In this document: positions 34,612-42,659 of the stretch, piece after piece | Layout of the letters: each line of letters starts with the position of its first letter | Position numbering within the stretch: position 1 is the stretch's first letter | Source of the DNA: DASXRA01 sp036506155 | Lineage (GTDB): Bacteria > Actinomycetota > Actinomycetes > Mycobacteriales > Jatrophihabitantaceae | Direction: 5' to 3' | Length of the DNA stretch: 64,000 bases | Assembly: GCA_036506155.1 (NCBI GenBank) | Contig: DASXSF010000067.1 | Coordinates: forward strand, 1 to 64,000 | The notes under the pieces: generated by a model | What the model was told of the DNA's origin: nothing | Database searches by the model: none | What the model saw: only the letters and a program-made list of their open reading frames with translations | Position numbers and translations under genes: made by a program

Positions 34612-35178
34612 TCAGGTGTCGCTGAAGTACGAGCGCACCGCGGCGGTGACCCGACGCTCATCGCCAGTGGCCAGCAAGTCCAGGAGCGATCCGCGCAGGA
34701 CCGACAGGGCCAGCGTCCTTTCCGTCGCCCCGGCTCGCGTGCGCCGCTGCGCCGGAGGCTGGGCCGCGGCGAGAATGTCCAGCCAGTCGTCTACCGTCTG
34801 GCGGGCGAAACCGGCCCACGGTCCGGCGGGATCGATGAGCGACCGTGCATAGCCCTCCGCCCAAAGCATCAACAGCCGCCGATGCCCGGGTGAGGAAAGC
34901 CATCGCCAGACACGCAGCGCCGTGCCGGACACTCCACCGGCCGAGCTGATGTCGATCTGCTGAAGCGACGCCAACTCGTCCTCACGAGCCCGAGCGAGCA
35001 GCGCCTGGATCAATTGATCCTTACTTCCGAAGAGAAACAGCATGACGCGTGGGCTGGACCCGACAGCATCGGCGAGCGGCCGCAGGGACATGTCGACCAT
35101 CCCGTGCTCGGCGACGTACGCGTATGCGGCATCTAGCAGTTCGCGCTTCCGCGCCGACTCCCTCACGGGAACCGTCAC
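34612..35178 (-). CDS. TetR-family repressor
   Basis: The ~188-residue regulator has an N-terminal HTH (ARKRELLDAAYAYVAEHGM, then LRPLADAVGSSPRVMLFLFGSKDQLI) and an all-helical ligand domain. GTG 35178 follows GGGGGG and starts the conserved part (VTVPVRESARKRELL). The operator pair at 34527 and 35301 suggests that it represses the aminotransferase operon and itself. Ligand unknown, possibly a product or substrate of that operon. Confidence 0.9.
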   Translation of the reverse strand: MTVPVRESARKRELLDAAYAYVAEHGMVDMSLRPLADAVGSSPRVMLFLFGSKDQLIQALLARAREDELASLQQIDISSAGGVSGTALRVWRWLSSPGHRRLLMLWAEGYARSLIDPAGPWAGFARQTVDDWLDILAAAQPPAQRRTRAGATERTLALSVLRGSLLDLLATGDERRVTAAVRSYFSDT

Positions 35179-35300
35179 GTGACAACCCCCCTGAACCCAG
35201 CCTGCCGAGCCCGGCGATCCGATCGAAGGCGTGACCGTGCGGATAACCATACGTGAAACGCTGTTCCGGCGCTGACGCACCAGCTACGCTCGGATTGGAC

Positions 35301-35316
35301 TGGAACATTCGTTTCA
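35301..35316. promoter_or_regulatory. TetR operator, site 2 (tetR promoter)
   Basis: TGGAACATTCGTTTCA matches site 1 at 13 of 16 positions and keeps the GTAG flank. It lies 123 bases upstream of the tetR start. Confidence 0.68.
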
Positions 35317-35414
35317 GTAGCTGCTCGAGAACCGGAACGGCGAGATCGCTTGCGGCGGTGGCGCCGAGTTCGTTGCCGACGCGTAGGCAACGGCCGCCGG
35401 GCTGTTGACGGTCC

Positions 35415-35654
35415 GTGGCGATGTCGACGGGCGGGGCATCGGCGACCGTGACCCGTACACTTTCGGTGCCATCGCTGGGCAGCGAGCGGTTCCGCTACCG
35501 CCAGCTGGGTACCAGTGACGCCGACGGCACGGACGCCGACGGCTGCTCCTACGTGGTCGACCGGGAGAACGACATGATCAGCGCAGACGGCTGCGAAGTA
35601 GGGCCGCGCGAGGTGGGGGGCGTGCTGCCCGCGGACCCCGCGGTACGTCGATGA
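35415..35654 (+). CDS. small hypothetical ORF
   Basis: A 79-residue frame rich in Asp/Gly (LGTSDADGTDADGCSYVVDREN) ends in a TGA that overlaps the ATG of the large fusion gene. That coupling is its only support. No family, no signal peptide, no clear ribosome site. It may be non-coding. Confidence 0.28.
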   Translation: MAMSTGGASATVTRTLSVPSLGSERFRYRQLGTSDADGTDADGCSYVVDRENDMISADGCEVGPREVGGVLPADPAVRR

Positions 35655-38542
35655 CAGTCGGTCTTGCCGCGCTGGAAAGCGCCGCCGCTGCGCTGCTTCC
35701 CGGTTACCGCGATCTGGTGCCGCTTCCGGGCGAGCGGGACCTGAACGCTCGGGTGTGTTCCGCAGATGGGCGGCCGGCCGTCCTCAAGCTCGCGGCGGCC
35801 GATGCCGATCCGGACCGCGTCGAACTCGAGGATGCCGTCCTGCGCCACCTTGCCGGTCGTGCGCTGCCGGTGCGGACGCCGGCGCTGCTCGACCGCGCGG
35901 CGATCGACGTCGAGGGCCGGTGGCGGGTCGCCCGGATGCTGACCTGGATCGACGGCGCGCCGTGGACCGACCGGCCGCTGAGCGACATAGACCTGCGCGG
36001 CGTGGGTGCGGCAGTCGCCGCGCTCGATGCGGCGCTCGCCGGCTTCGACCATCCCGCGCTGACCGTGCCGCACCGGTGGAGCATGCCGGCCGCTGGGCAA
36101 CTGAGTTTCGATCCGGCGCGCCTGCCCGCCCAATGCCGGGAATTCACCGTCGCCGCGATGGGGCGCTTCCGCAACGAACTGGGCGCGGCGCTGGATCGAC
36201 TGCCGTCGCAGGCGATCCACAACGACGCCAACGAGCACAACGTGCTCGTCGACGACAACGGTGCACCGGCCGGGCTGATCGACTTCGGCGACGTCGATCG
36301 GGCTCCGCGCGTGTGTGGACTTGCGACGCTGTGCGCCTACGCGGTGCTACACGCGGGTGACGACGTCCTCGCACCGGTGCTGCCGCTCGTGGCCGGCTAT
36401 CACCGGGAGGCGCCGCTGACCGTGGCGGAGGTCGCGATTCTGCCGGGCCTGATCGCCACCAGGCTGGCGATGAGCGTGGTCAACGCGGTGCGCCAGGGTG
36501 ACGACGATCCGGGCAACGCCTATTTGCAGGTGAGCCAAGGCCCGATTCGCCGGGTGGCGCCAAGGCTCGGTGAAGCGCTCGGCGCACTCGCGGTGTGCCG
36601 TCTGCGCGACGCATGTGGCTACCCCGCCGTGCCGGAGTCGCGGACGGTCGTTGCCTGGCTGTCATCGGCCGCTGCCGACCCGGCGCCCGTCGTGGCGGCG
36701 GCCCGTCCCGACGCGAAGGTGCTCGTCCTGCCGTCGGATGCGGACCTCACCGGAGCGGCGGTGCTGCCTGACGGTGTGGACCTGGCCGTGGGCCGCTACG
36801 GCGAAGACCGCCCCGTGTACACCGTCGACGAGTTCGCGGGCGCCGATGGCGAGCGCCGCACCGTCCACCTCGGCCTGGACCTGTTCGTGCCCGCCGGCGA
36901 GCCGGTGTACGCACCGTTCGACGGCGACGTCGTGGCGGTTGCGGTCCGTCCGGCGGCGCTGGACTACGGCGGGACCCTGCTGCTGCGGCACGAGACCTCG
37001 AGCGGCGCGCCGTTCTGGCTGCTGCTCGGGCACCTGGCCCGCGAGGTGACGACGCGGGTTCGGCCGGGGCAGCGGGTCGCTCGCGGCGAGCGGGTCGCGA
37101 CCGTCGGCGCCCCGGACGAGAACGGCGGCTGGCAGCCCCATCCACACGTGCAACTGTTCACGACCCTGCTCGGCCGCTCACACGACCTGCCGGGTGTAGC
37201 GCGGCGCAGTGAGCGGGACGTGTGGCAGTCGATCTCACCGGATCCGAATCTCGTCTGCCGGCTGCCGATCGAGCCCGCACCCGCGCAGCGCGATCGCGAC
37301 TGGATCGTGAGCCGCCGCGGCACCAACTTGTCCGCTACGCTCTCGCTCAGCTACGCGACGCCGCTTTCGATCGTCGCGGGGGAGGGCGCGGAGCTGATCG
37401 ACTCAGACGGTCGCCGGTACCTCGACCTGGTGAACAACGTTGCGCATGTGGGCCACTGTCATTCTCGAGTCACCGCGGCGCTGACCGAGCAGGCGCGCAT
37501 CCTGAACACCAACACCCGCTACCTGCACCCGGCGATCGCCGAGTACGCGCGCCGTCTCGTCGCGCTGTTTCCCGATCCGCTCAGCGTGGTCTTCCTCGTC
37601 AACTCCGGCAGCGAGGCGAACGACCTAGCGTTGCGCCTGGCCCGGACCCACACCGGCCGGGACGTCGTGCTTGCGCTGGAGCACGCCTATCACGGCCACA
37701 CCAGCGCACTGATCGAGGTCAGCCACTACAAGTTCGCTCGCGCGGGGGGTGCCGGCGCCGGTCCGCGGGTGCGGGTGTGTCGCCTGCCCGACCCATACCG
37801 CGGTGAGCACGGCGACGACGGCGTCGCATACGCCGAAGAGGTGGCGCGGCATTCGCACGGGGCCGCCGCGTTCCTCCACGAATCGATCCCCGGTGTGGCC
37901 GGGCAGGTCGAGCTCGCCACCGGTTACCTGGCCGCGGCTTATGCGTACGCGCGCGCCGCGGGCGCCGTCTGCATCGCCGACGAGGTGCAGTGCGGCTTCG
38001 GCCGCGTCGGCGACGCGATGTGGGCGTTCGAGCGCCACGGCGTGGTTCCCGACGTCGTCACACTCGGCAAACCCATCGGCAACGGGCACCCGCTCGCTGC
38101 TGTCGTCACGACGCCGCAGATCGCGAGATCGTTCGTCAGCGGGATGGAGTACTTCAACACCTTCGGCGGCAACCCGGTCAGCTGCAGGATCGGCCTGGCC
38201 GTGCTCGACACGATCCGCGACGAGCGGCTCATGGCCAATGCGGCGGATGTGGGCGGCCATCTCGCGGCAGGTCTGCGCGAGCTGCAACGCCGGCACGCCT
38301 GCATCGGCGACGTGCGAGGTCGAGGGCTGTTCCTCGGAGTCGATCTGGTCACCGATCGTTCAACGCGCGAACCTGCGTCCGAGCGGGCGCGCGCCGTGGT
38401 CGAAGCCGCGGTTGCTCGACGAGTCCTGCTCTCGGCGGACGGTCCGGGTGCGAACGTCCTGAAGATCAAGCCGCCGCTCGTGATAACCGAACGCGAAGCC
38501 GACCGCGCCTTGCACGTCTTGGAGGGCGCACTGACAGGCTGA
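35651..38542 (+). CDS. APH kinase - M23 - class III aminotransferase fusion
   Basis: The 963-residue protein has three domains. An aminoglycoside/hydroxylysine-kinase-like APH domain (about 10-330) has catalytic loop AIHNDANEHNVLV and LIDFGD. An M23 peptidase-like beta domain (about 395-510) keeps HLGLD and HPHVQLF. A fold-I PLP class III aminotransferase domain (about 530-960) has DEVQCGFGR and the lysine LGKPIGNGHPL. The known family precedent is a kinase plus phospho-lyase pair acting on hydroxylysine or ethanolamine phosphate. The likely chemistry is phosphorylation of an amino alcohol followed by PLP-dependent elimination. The M23 domain is probably not a peptidase. Confidence 0.9.
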   Translation: MTVGLAALESAAAALLPGYRDLVPLPGERDLNARVCSADGRPAVLKLAAADADPDRVELEDAVLRHLAGRALPVRTPALLDRAAIDVEGRWRVARMLTWIDGAPWTDRPLSDIDLRGVGAAVAALDAALAGFDHPALTVPHRWSMPAAGQLSFDPARLPAQCREFTVAAMGRFRNELGAALDRLPSQAIHNDANEHNVLVDDNGAPAGLIDFGDVDRAPRVCGLATLCAYAVLHAGDDVLAPVLPLVAGYHREAPLTVAEVAILPGLIATRLAMSVVNAVRQGDDDPGNAYLQVSQGPIRRVAPRLGEALGALAVCRLRDACGYPAVPESRTVVAWLSSAAADPAPVVAAARPDAKVLVLPSDADLTGAAVLPDGVDLAVGRYGEDRPVYTVDEFAGADGERRTVHLGLDLFVPAGEPVYAPFDGDVVAVAVRPAALDYGGTLLLRHETSSGAPFWLLLGHLAREVTTRVRPGQRVARGERVATVGAPDENGGWQPHPHVQLFTTLLGRSHDLPGVARRSERDVWQSISPDPNLVCRLPIEPAPAQRDRDWIVSRRGTNLSATLSLSYATPLSIVAGEGAELIDSDGRRYLDLVNNVAHVGHCHSRVTAALTEQARILNTNTRYLHPAIAEYARRLVALFPDPLSVVFLVNSGSEANDLALRLARTHTGRDVVLALEHAYHGHTSALIEVSHYKFARAGGAGAGPRVRVCRLPDPYRGEHGDDGVAYAEEVARHSHGAAAFLHESIPGVAGQVELATGYLAAAYAYARAAGAVCIADEVQCGFGRVGDAMWAFERHGVVPDVVTLGKPIGNGHPLAAVVTTPQIARSFVSGMEYFNTFGGNPVSCRIGLAVLDTIRDERLMANAADVGGHLAAGLRELQRRHACIGDVRGRGLFLGVDLVTDRSTREPASERARAVVEAAVARRVLLSADGPGANVLKIKPPLVITEREADRALHVLEGALTG

Positions 38543-38642
38543 GCAGATCGACCGACGCGCACGTGTCTGTCTGCGCCGGCGCCGTTCGTCAATGAGGTGA
38601 TGGTGGGCACAGGGCACGCCGGTTGTTGAAGGGGCGATCGAC

Positions 38643-38966
38643 ATGGCGAAATTCATCTATCTCTACCGTGGCAAGGCGACTCCGATGTCCGACCTCACGC
38701 CTGAGCAGGGCGCGGAGCGGATGGCAGCGTTCGGCGCTTGGATGGAGAAGGTCGGCGCGGCGCTCGTCGACGTCGGCAGCCCGTTCGGGACGAGCGTGTC
38801 GGTTCGCGATGACGGTAGTGAGGGGACAGCCGGCGACCTGATCGGCTACACGATCGTCGAGGCCGATGACCTCACTGCGGCGAAGGCGCTGACCGACGGC
38901 GTCCCGTTCCTATCCAATAGTGATGGCACGTGCGCGGTGGAGATCTTCGAGCTGCTGCCGATGTAG
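38643..38966 (+). CDS. YCII-related protein
   Basis: The 107-residue single-domain YCII/DGPF-like protein reads MAKFIYLYRG, then AAFGAWMEKVGAALVDVGSPF and YTIVEADDLTAAKALTDGVPF. The fold is a dimeric alpha/beta barrel; function is unknown, with links to sigma-factor or degradation pathways in other members. It stands alone before nadE. Confidence 0.85.
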   Translation: MAKFIYLYRGKATPMSDLTPEQGAERMAAFGAWMEKVGAALVDVGSPFGTSVSVRDDGSEGTAGDLIGYTIVEADDLTAAKALTDGVPFLSNSDGTCAVEIFELLPM

Positions 38967-39010
38967 CAGAACGCGGGCCCGCGGCGCTGACCCGTCAGTA
39001 CAGTACGTCG

Positions 39011-39853
39011 ATGACCAACCAGCGTCAGCGGATCCTCGCCGAACTTGGGGTCAAGTCAAGCATTGTTCCCAGCGTCGAAATCCGGCAGCGGATCGAGTTC
39101 CTCAAGGACTACCTGCGGTCGACCCCGGCGAAAGGCTACGTGCTCGGGATCAGTGGCGGTCAGGACAGCACCCTGACCGGCAGGTTATGCCAGCTCGCCA
39201 GCGAGGAGTTGCGTGCGCAAGGGCATGAGGCAACCTTCGTCGCCGTGCGGCTGCCCTACGGCGTTCAGGCCGACGAGCACGACGCGCAGATCGCGCTGGG
39301 GTTCATCCAGCCCGACGTCTCGATCGCGGTGAACGTCAAGCCGAGCGCCGACGCCGTCGCCGCTGAGGCGGCGCTGGCGTTACGGGAACTGCTGGGCGAG
39401 GAACCCGAGCTACGGGACTTCGTGCGCGGCAACATCAAGGCCCGCGAGCGCATGGTGATCCAGTACTCGATCGCCGGACAGCTCAACCTGCTCGTTGTGG
39501 GAACCGATCACGCGGCGGAGGCAGTGACCGGCTTCTTCACGAAATACGGCGACGGCGGTGTTGACATCACACCGCTGGCCGGACTGACGAAGCGCCAGGG
39601 CGCTGCCCTGCTGCAGGCGTTGGGCGCGCCGGAGAGTGTCTGGGAGAAGGTGCCCACCGCCGACCTCGAGGACGACCGGCCTGCCCTGCCCGACGACGTG
39701 GCACTCGGTCTGACGTACAGCGAGATCGACGACTATCTCGAAGGTAAGGACGTCACGGCGGATCTGGCGGCAAGGGTGGAGTCGGTCTACAACGCGACCA
39801 GGCACAAGCGTGCCGTTCCGATCACGCCATTCGACGACTGGTGGTGGCATTAA
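39011..39853 (+). CDS. nadE: ammonia-dependent NAD+ synthetase
   Basis: The 280-residue enzyme completes NAD synthesis by amidating deamido-NAD with ATP and ammonia. P-loop SGGQDST, MVIQYSIAGQLNLLVVGTDHAAE and FTKYGDGGVDITPL are family hallmarks. No glutaminase domain is present, so it uses free ammonia. ATG 39011 starts the conserved N-terminus MTNQRQRILAELGV. Confidence 0.96.
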   Translation: MTNQRQRILAELGVKSSIVPSVEIRQRIEFLKDYLRSTPAKGYVLGISGGQDSTLTGRLCQLASEELRAQGHEATFVAVRLPYGVQADEHDAQIALGFIQPDVSIAVNVKPSADAVAAEAALALRELLGEEPELRDFVRGNIKARERMVIQYSIAGQLNLLVVGTDHAAEAVTGFFTKYGDGGVDITPLAGLTKRQGAALLQALGAPESVWEKVPTADLEDDRPALPDDVALGLTYSEIDDYLEGKDVTADLAARVESVYNATRHKRAVPITPFDDWWWH

Positions 39854-39896
39854 TTCCGCGGTACTCCGCGATCGATCTTGCTCGGGCCCGCGATGA

Positions 39897-40223
39897 ATGG
39901 TTCGCTGTCCGGGTGTCGCAGTGCCGGCGCCCACACACGGCTCACCTGGACGGAATTTCGCGGTGCTGATCCTTGCCGAAGGAACGATCCACCGCCCGAT
40001 CGAGGGCGACCAGGTCGATGCCGTTCGGGCATGGCTTGGTCCCATGGTCGACAGCGGCTTCATGCACAGCGGGTATGTCGATGTGGCCGGTGCCCGTCTG
40101 TGGCTAGTGCTTACCAGCGACACCCTCGCCGACGCGGAGCAGCGGCTCGACGACCTCCCGGTGGTCCAAGACGGGTCGGTGAGCTTCACGACCGTGGCAG
40201 TGTCCGCCGCGCGGTTCCGATAG
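39897..40223 (+). CDS. YCII-like small protein
   Basis: A ~86-residue alpha/beta-barrel domain (FAVLILAEGTIHRPIEGDQ, WLVLTSDTLADAEQRLDDLP) matches the YCII/muconolactone-isomerase-like fold. The frame opens at ATG 39897, but GTG 39963 directly before the first strand may be the real start. It follows nadE by 43 bases. Confidence 0.65.
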   Translation: MVRCPGVAVPAPTHGSPGRNFAVLILAEGTIHRPIEGDQVDAVRAWLGPMVDSGFMHSGYVDVAGARLWLVLTSDTLADAEQRLDDLPVVQDGSVSFTTVAVSAARFR

Positions 40224-40315
40224 GTCGGCGAACCACACGACTCGCGCACGATGACCCCGGAAGCGTTGGCGTAGGGACTGCCGACGTGCGGATCGAGTCG
40301 TGCTCCGATGCATGG

Positions 40316-40345
40316 AGGCCCCGACGAGATGCCATATCGGGGCCT
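40316..40345. terminator. bidirectional terminator between convergent genes
   Basis: AGGCCCCGA and TCGGGGCCT form a perfect 9-base stem with a 12-base loop, midway between the plus-strand YCII-like gene and the minus-strand GAP-family gene. Confidence 0.65.
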
Positions 40346-40431
40346 GCTCGTATGTGCGGTGTCAGCGGACCCACCCGCCGGGCTGCGCGGGAAATGCCGC
40401 GCGGGTCGTGCGATCCGCGTGCCTGCCCGCG

Positions 40432-41100
40432 CTACACCAACCCCGCTACACCATTGACGACCAGCACGGCGCCCAGCACCGCCAGCACGACCGCCATGAT
40501 CGTCGCGTTGTGCGCGGTCATCCACCGGTCGGCTGCTGCGAGCACCGCGCCCGACCGCTCGCCGAGGACCCGGCTGGCGATCGCCGGCGCGGCGACACCG
40601 AGACTGGCCACCGCCACGAAGACAACCAGTGCGATGACCTGCTCATGCACGCGTGGCGTCGCAACTGCGATCACGGTCGCGCCGGCCACCACGAGCACCA
40701 GATGCTTCGGGTTCACCGATGCGAGCAGCAGCGCGAGCCCAAACGCCTTGCCCACCGTGATGGTCTCGGCCGCGGCCATCCATTTCGGCACCGTGGCCTG
40801 CTCACCGGAGCGCGGCCGCGCCCGCCACTTCCGCACGGCCAGGACGAGCAGTACCACGCCCAGCCCGATCTTGATGCAGCCGGCCCACCACGGCGACTGC
40901 GCGGGCAACGTCAGCAGATCGGCGACGGCGACGACAACTCCACCGACCACGGCCAGCCCCAGCACCCAGCCGGCGAGGAAGGCGACCGCCACCGCCGCCG
41001 GGCGCTTGATCACCAGCAGCACGGCGAGAATTACCATCGGGATCGCGGCAAGCAACAACCCCACCGCAATCGGCAACGACTGCCCGATGGCGGCTAACAC
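40432..41100 (-). CDS. GAP-family membrane protein
   Basis: About 222 residues with six transmembrane helices. It has the GAP/Sap-type pattern of LysE-superfamily proteins: AIPMVILAVLLVIKRPAAVAVAFLAGWV, WWAGCIKIGLGVVLLVLA, LLLASVNPKHLVLVVAG. In mycobacteria a relative takes part in sulfolipid display; here it may export a lipid or small metabolite. GTG 41100 precedes the conserved LAAIGQSLPIAVG. Confidence 0.83.
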   Translation of the reverse strand: MLAAIGQSLPIAVGLLLAAIPMVILAVLLVIKRPAAVAVAFLAGWVLGLAVVGGVVVAVADLLTLPAQSPWWAGCIKIGLGVVLLVLAVRKWRARPRSGEQATVPKWMAAAETITVGKAFGLALLLASVNPKHLVLVVAGATVIAVATPRVHEQVIALVVFVAVASLGVAAPAIASRVLGERSGAVLAAADRWMTAHNATIMAVVLAVLGAVLVVNGVAGLV

Positions 41101-41214
41101 CGTGACCGACTGCCCGCCCCGGCCATCGCAGAAGACTAGCGGCCACGTCGTCGACGACATCAACTCGACCGGCAACTATGCGAAACCGGCCGTAGCGCGT
41201 GGTGGGATTGTGCT

Positions 41215-41742
41215 GTGGCGCGGTTCGTGGCGTTTCTTCGTGCGGTGAACGTCGGCGGGCGAAGGGTTGCGATGCCCGCAGCCCGTAAGGTTTTGGAAGA
41301 GCTCGGCCTCGGCGATGTCAGCAGCTACGCCAACAGCGGCAACCTGCTGTTCAGCGCGACCGGAACCGCGTCCGACCACGAAGCCGCCATTCGCGCAGCG
41401 CTGGAGGACGTGTTCGGCTTCGAGCTCACGACATTCGTTCGGACCGCACGACAGGTGAATGACCTCGCCACGGCCAAGCCCTTCGGCGTCATCGCCCCCG
41501 GCCATACACATTTCGCGCTGCTTCCGCTGACTCGGCTCACGGCCGCGGAGAAGAGGGCAGTCTTGGCGCTGTCCAACGACCACGACGAGGTCGTGGTCTG
41601 CGGCCGCGACGTGCACTGGCTCATCCGCTCGAGGTCACCCGAGACGACGCTAGGGCCCAGGCAGTGGAAGCACGCGCTGCCTGACAATCCGACAACGGCA
41701 CGCAACACCACGATGCTTGAGAGGTTGGCAAAGAAGATGTGA
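41215..41742 (+). CDS. DUF1697 protein
   Basis: The 175-residue protein matches DUF1697 throughout: ARFVAFLRAVNVGGRRVAM, VSSYANSGNLLFSA, HWLIRSRSPETTLGP, and the C-terminal ATARNTTMLERL-like ending. GTG start at 41215. Function unknown in spite of wide distribution. Confidence 0.9.
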   Translation: MARFVAFLRAVNVGGRRVAMPAARKVLEELGLGDVSSYANSGNLLFSATGTASDHEAAIRAALEDVFGFELTTFVRTARQVNDLATAKPFGVIAPGHTHFALLPLTRLTAAEKRAVLALSNDHDEVVVCGRDVHWLIRSRSPETTLGPRQWKHALPDNPTTARNTTMLERLAKKM

Positions 41743-41801
41743 CGTCGCTCGGTGAACACGCGAACTGTGGTCCGTGACCGGTAGCCGGATAGATTGCTTG
41801 C

Positions 41802-42419
41802 GTGGCGGACCCCATTGATCTGGTGCTGTTCGACCTCGGCGGTGTGCTCATCGACGTGCCCGGCGTGCAAGGCATGCTGGAGCTGACCGGCATGGCGAGC
41901 GAGGATGACCTGTGGCGGCGCTGGCTGACGTGTCAGTGGGTTCGTCGCTTCGAGAGCGGTGGCTGTTCCGAGACTGAGTTCGCCGACGGGGTAGTCACCG
42001 ACTGGCAGCTCGAACTTAGCCCGGCAGCGTTCCTCGAGGCCTTCCGTAGCTGGCCGAACGGACCGCTGCCTGGAGCAGCGCAATTGGTCACCCAGACCAA
42101 TGCGCGGGTAACCACGGGCTGTTTCAGCAACACCAACGCGATGCATTGGGATGATCACATCTCCACGTGGCCGCTGGTCGCCTTGTTCGACCATTGGTTT
42201 CTGTCCTTCGAGATGGGCGTGCTCAAGCCGGATGTTGCCGCCTTCACCCAGGTCGCGGCTTCACTGCCCGTACCGGCCGAGCGAGTGTTGTTTCTCGACG
42301 ACAACGCGCTCAACGTTGCGGGCGCCGCAGCCGCAGGCTTCTCGGCCGCTCGCGCGGTCGGTGTCGACGAAGCTCGCGAGCGCCTTGTCGAGGCCGGCGT
42401 GCTGAGCCGTGACGGCTAG
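41802..42419 (+). CDS. HAD-superfamily hydrolase
   Basis: The 205-residue HAD subfamily IA protein starts with GTG. Motif I is FDLGGVLID (nucleophile Asp; the usual second Asp is Gly, as in YihX-like members), motif II is FSNTN, motif III Lys is in GVLKPD and motif IV is FLDDN. It probably dephosphorylates a small sugar phosphate. Loss of the +2 Asp may limit phosphatase activity. Confidence 0.88.
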   Translation: MADPIDLVLFDLGGVLIDVPGVQGMLELTGMASEDDLWRRWLTCQWVRRFESGGCSETEFADGVVTDWQLELSPAAFLEAFRSWPNGPLPGAAQLVTQTNARVTTGCFSNTNAMHWDDHISTWPLVALFDHWFLSFEMGVLKPDVAAFTQVAASLPVPAERVLFLDDNALNVAGAAAAGFSAARAVGVDEARERLVEAGVLSRDG

Positions 42420-42518
42420 ACGTCTCCAATTCTGGGAGTTACCGGAAGAGTGTCCGGCGAAGGCCGGTGCGGGCGAGGGAGCCGCCGAGCGGGATCGGGT
42501 GAGGGTGACGCGCGGTCA

Positions 42519-42659
42519 TCAGAGGAATTCCGTGCGGTAGCCGTGAAGGAATTCGGCGCCGGGGCGTGGGGGGTGGGCGGTGATCTGCTGGAAGGTGCCG
42601 GTGGTGTAGTCGTTCTCGCCGGCGAGCATCGCCCACTCGCGCGCGATGAGCAGTCGCTC
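42519..42659 (-). other. short in-frame extension after the ferritin-like gene
   Basis: Directly after the TAG of the ferritin-like gene, the same frame stays open for 46 codons (ERLLIAREWAMLAGENDYT, ending GAEFLHGYRTEFL) to a double TGA. An ATG at 42629 could start a 36-residue peptide. It looks coding-like but has no family match; either a lost C-terminal part or chance. 42420-42518 holds nothing else. Confidence 0.3.
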
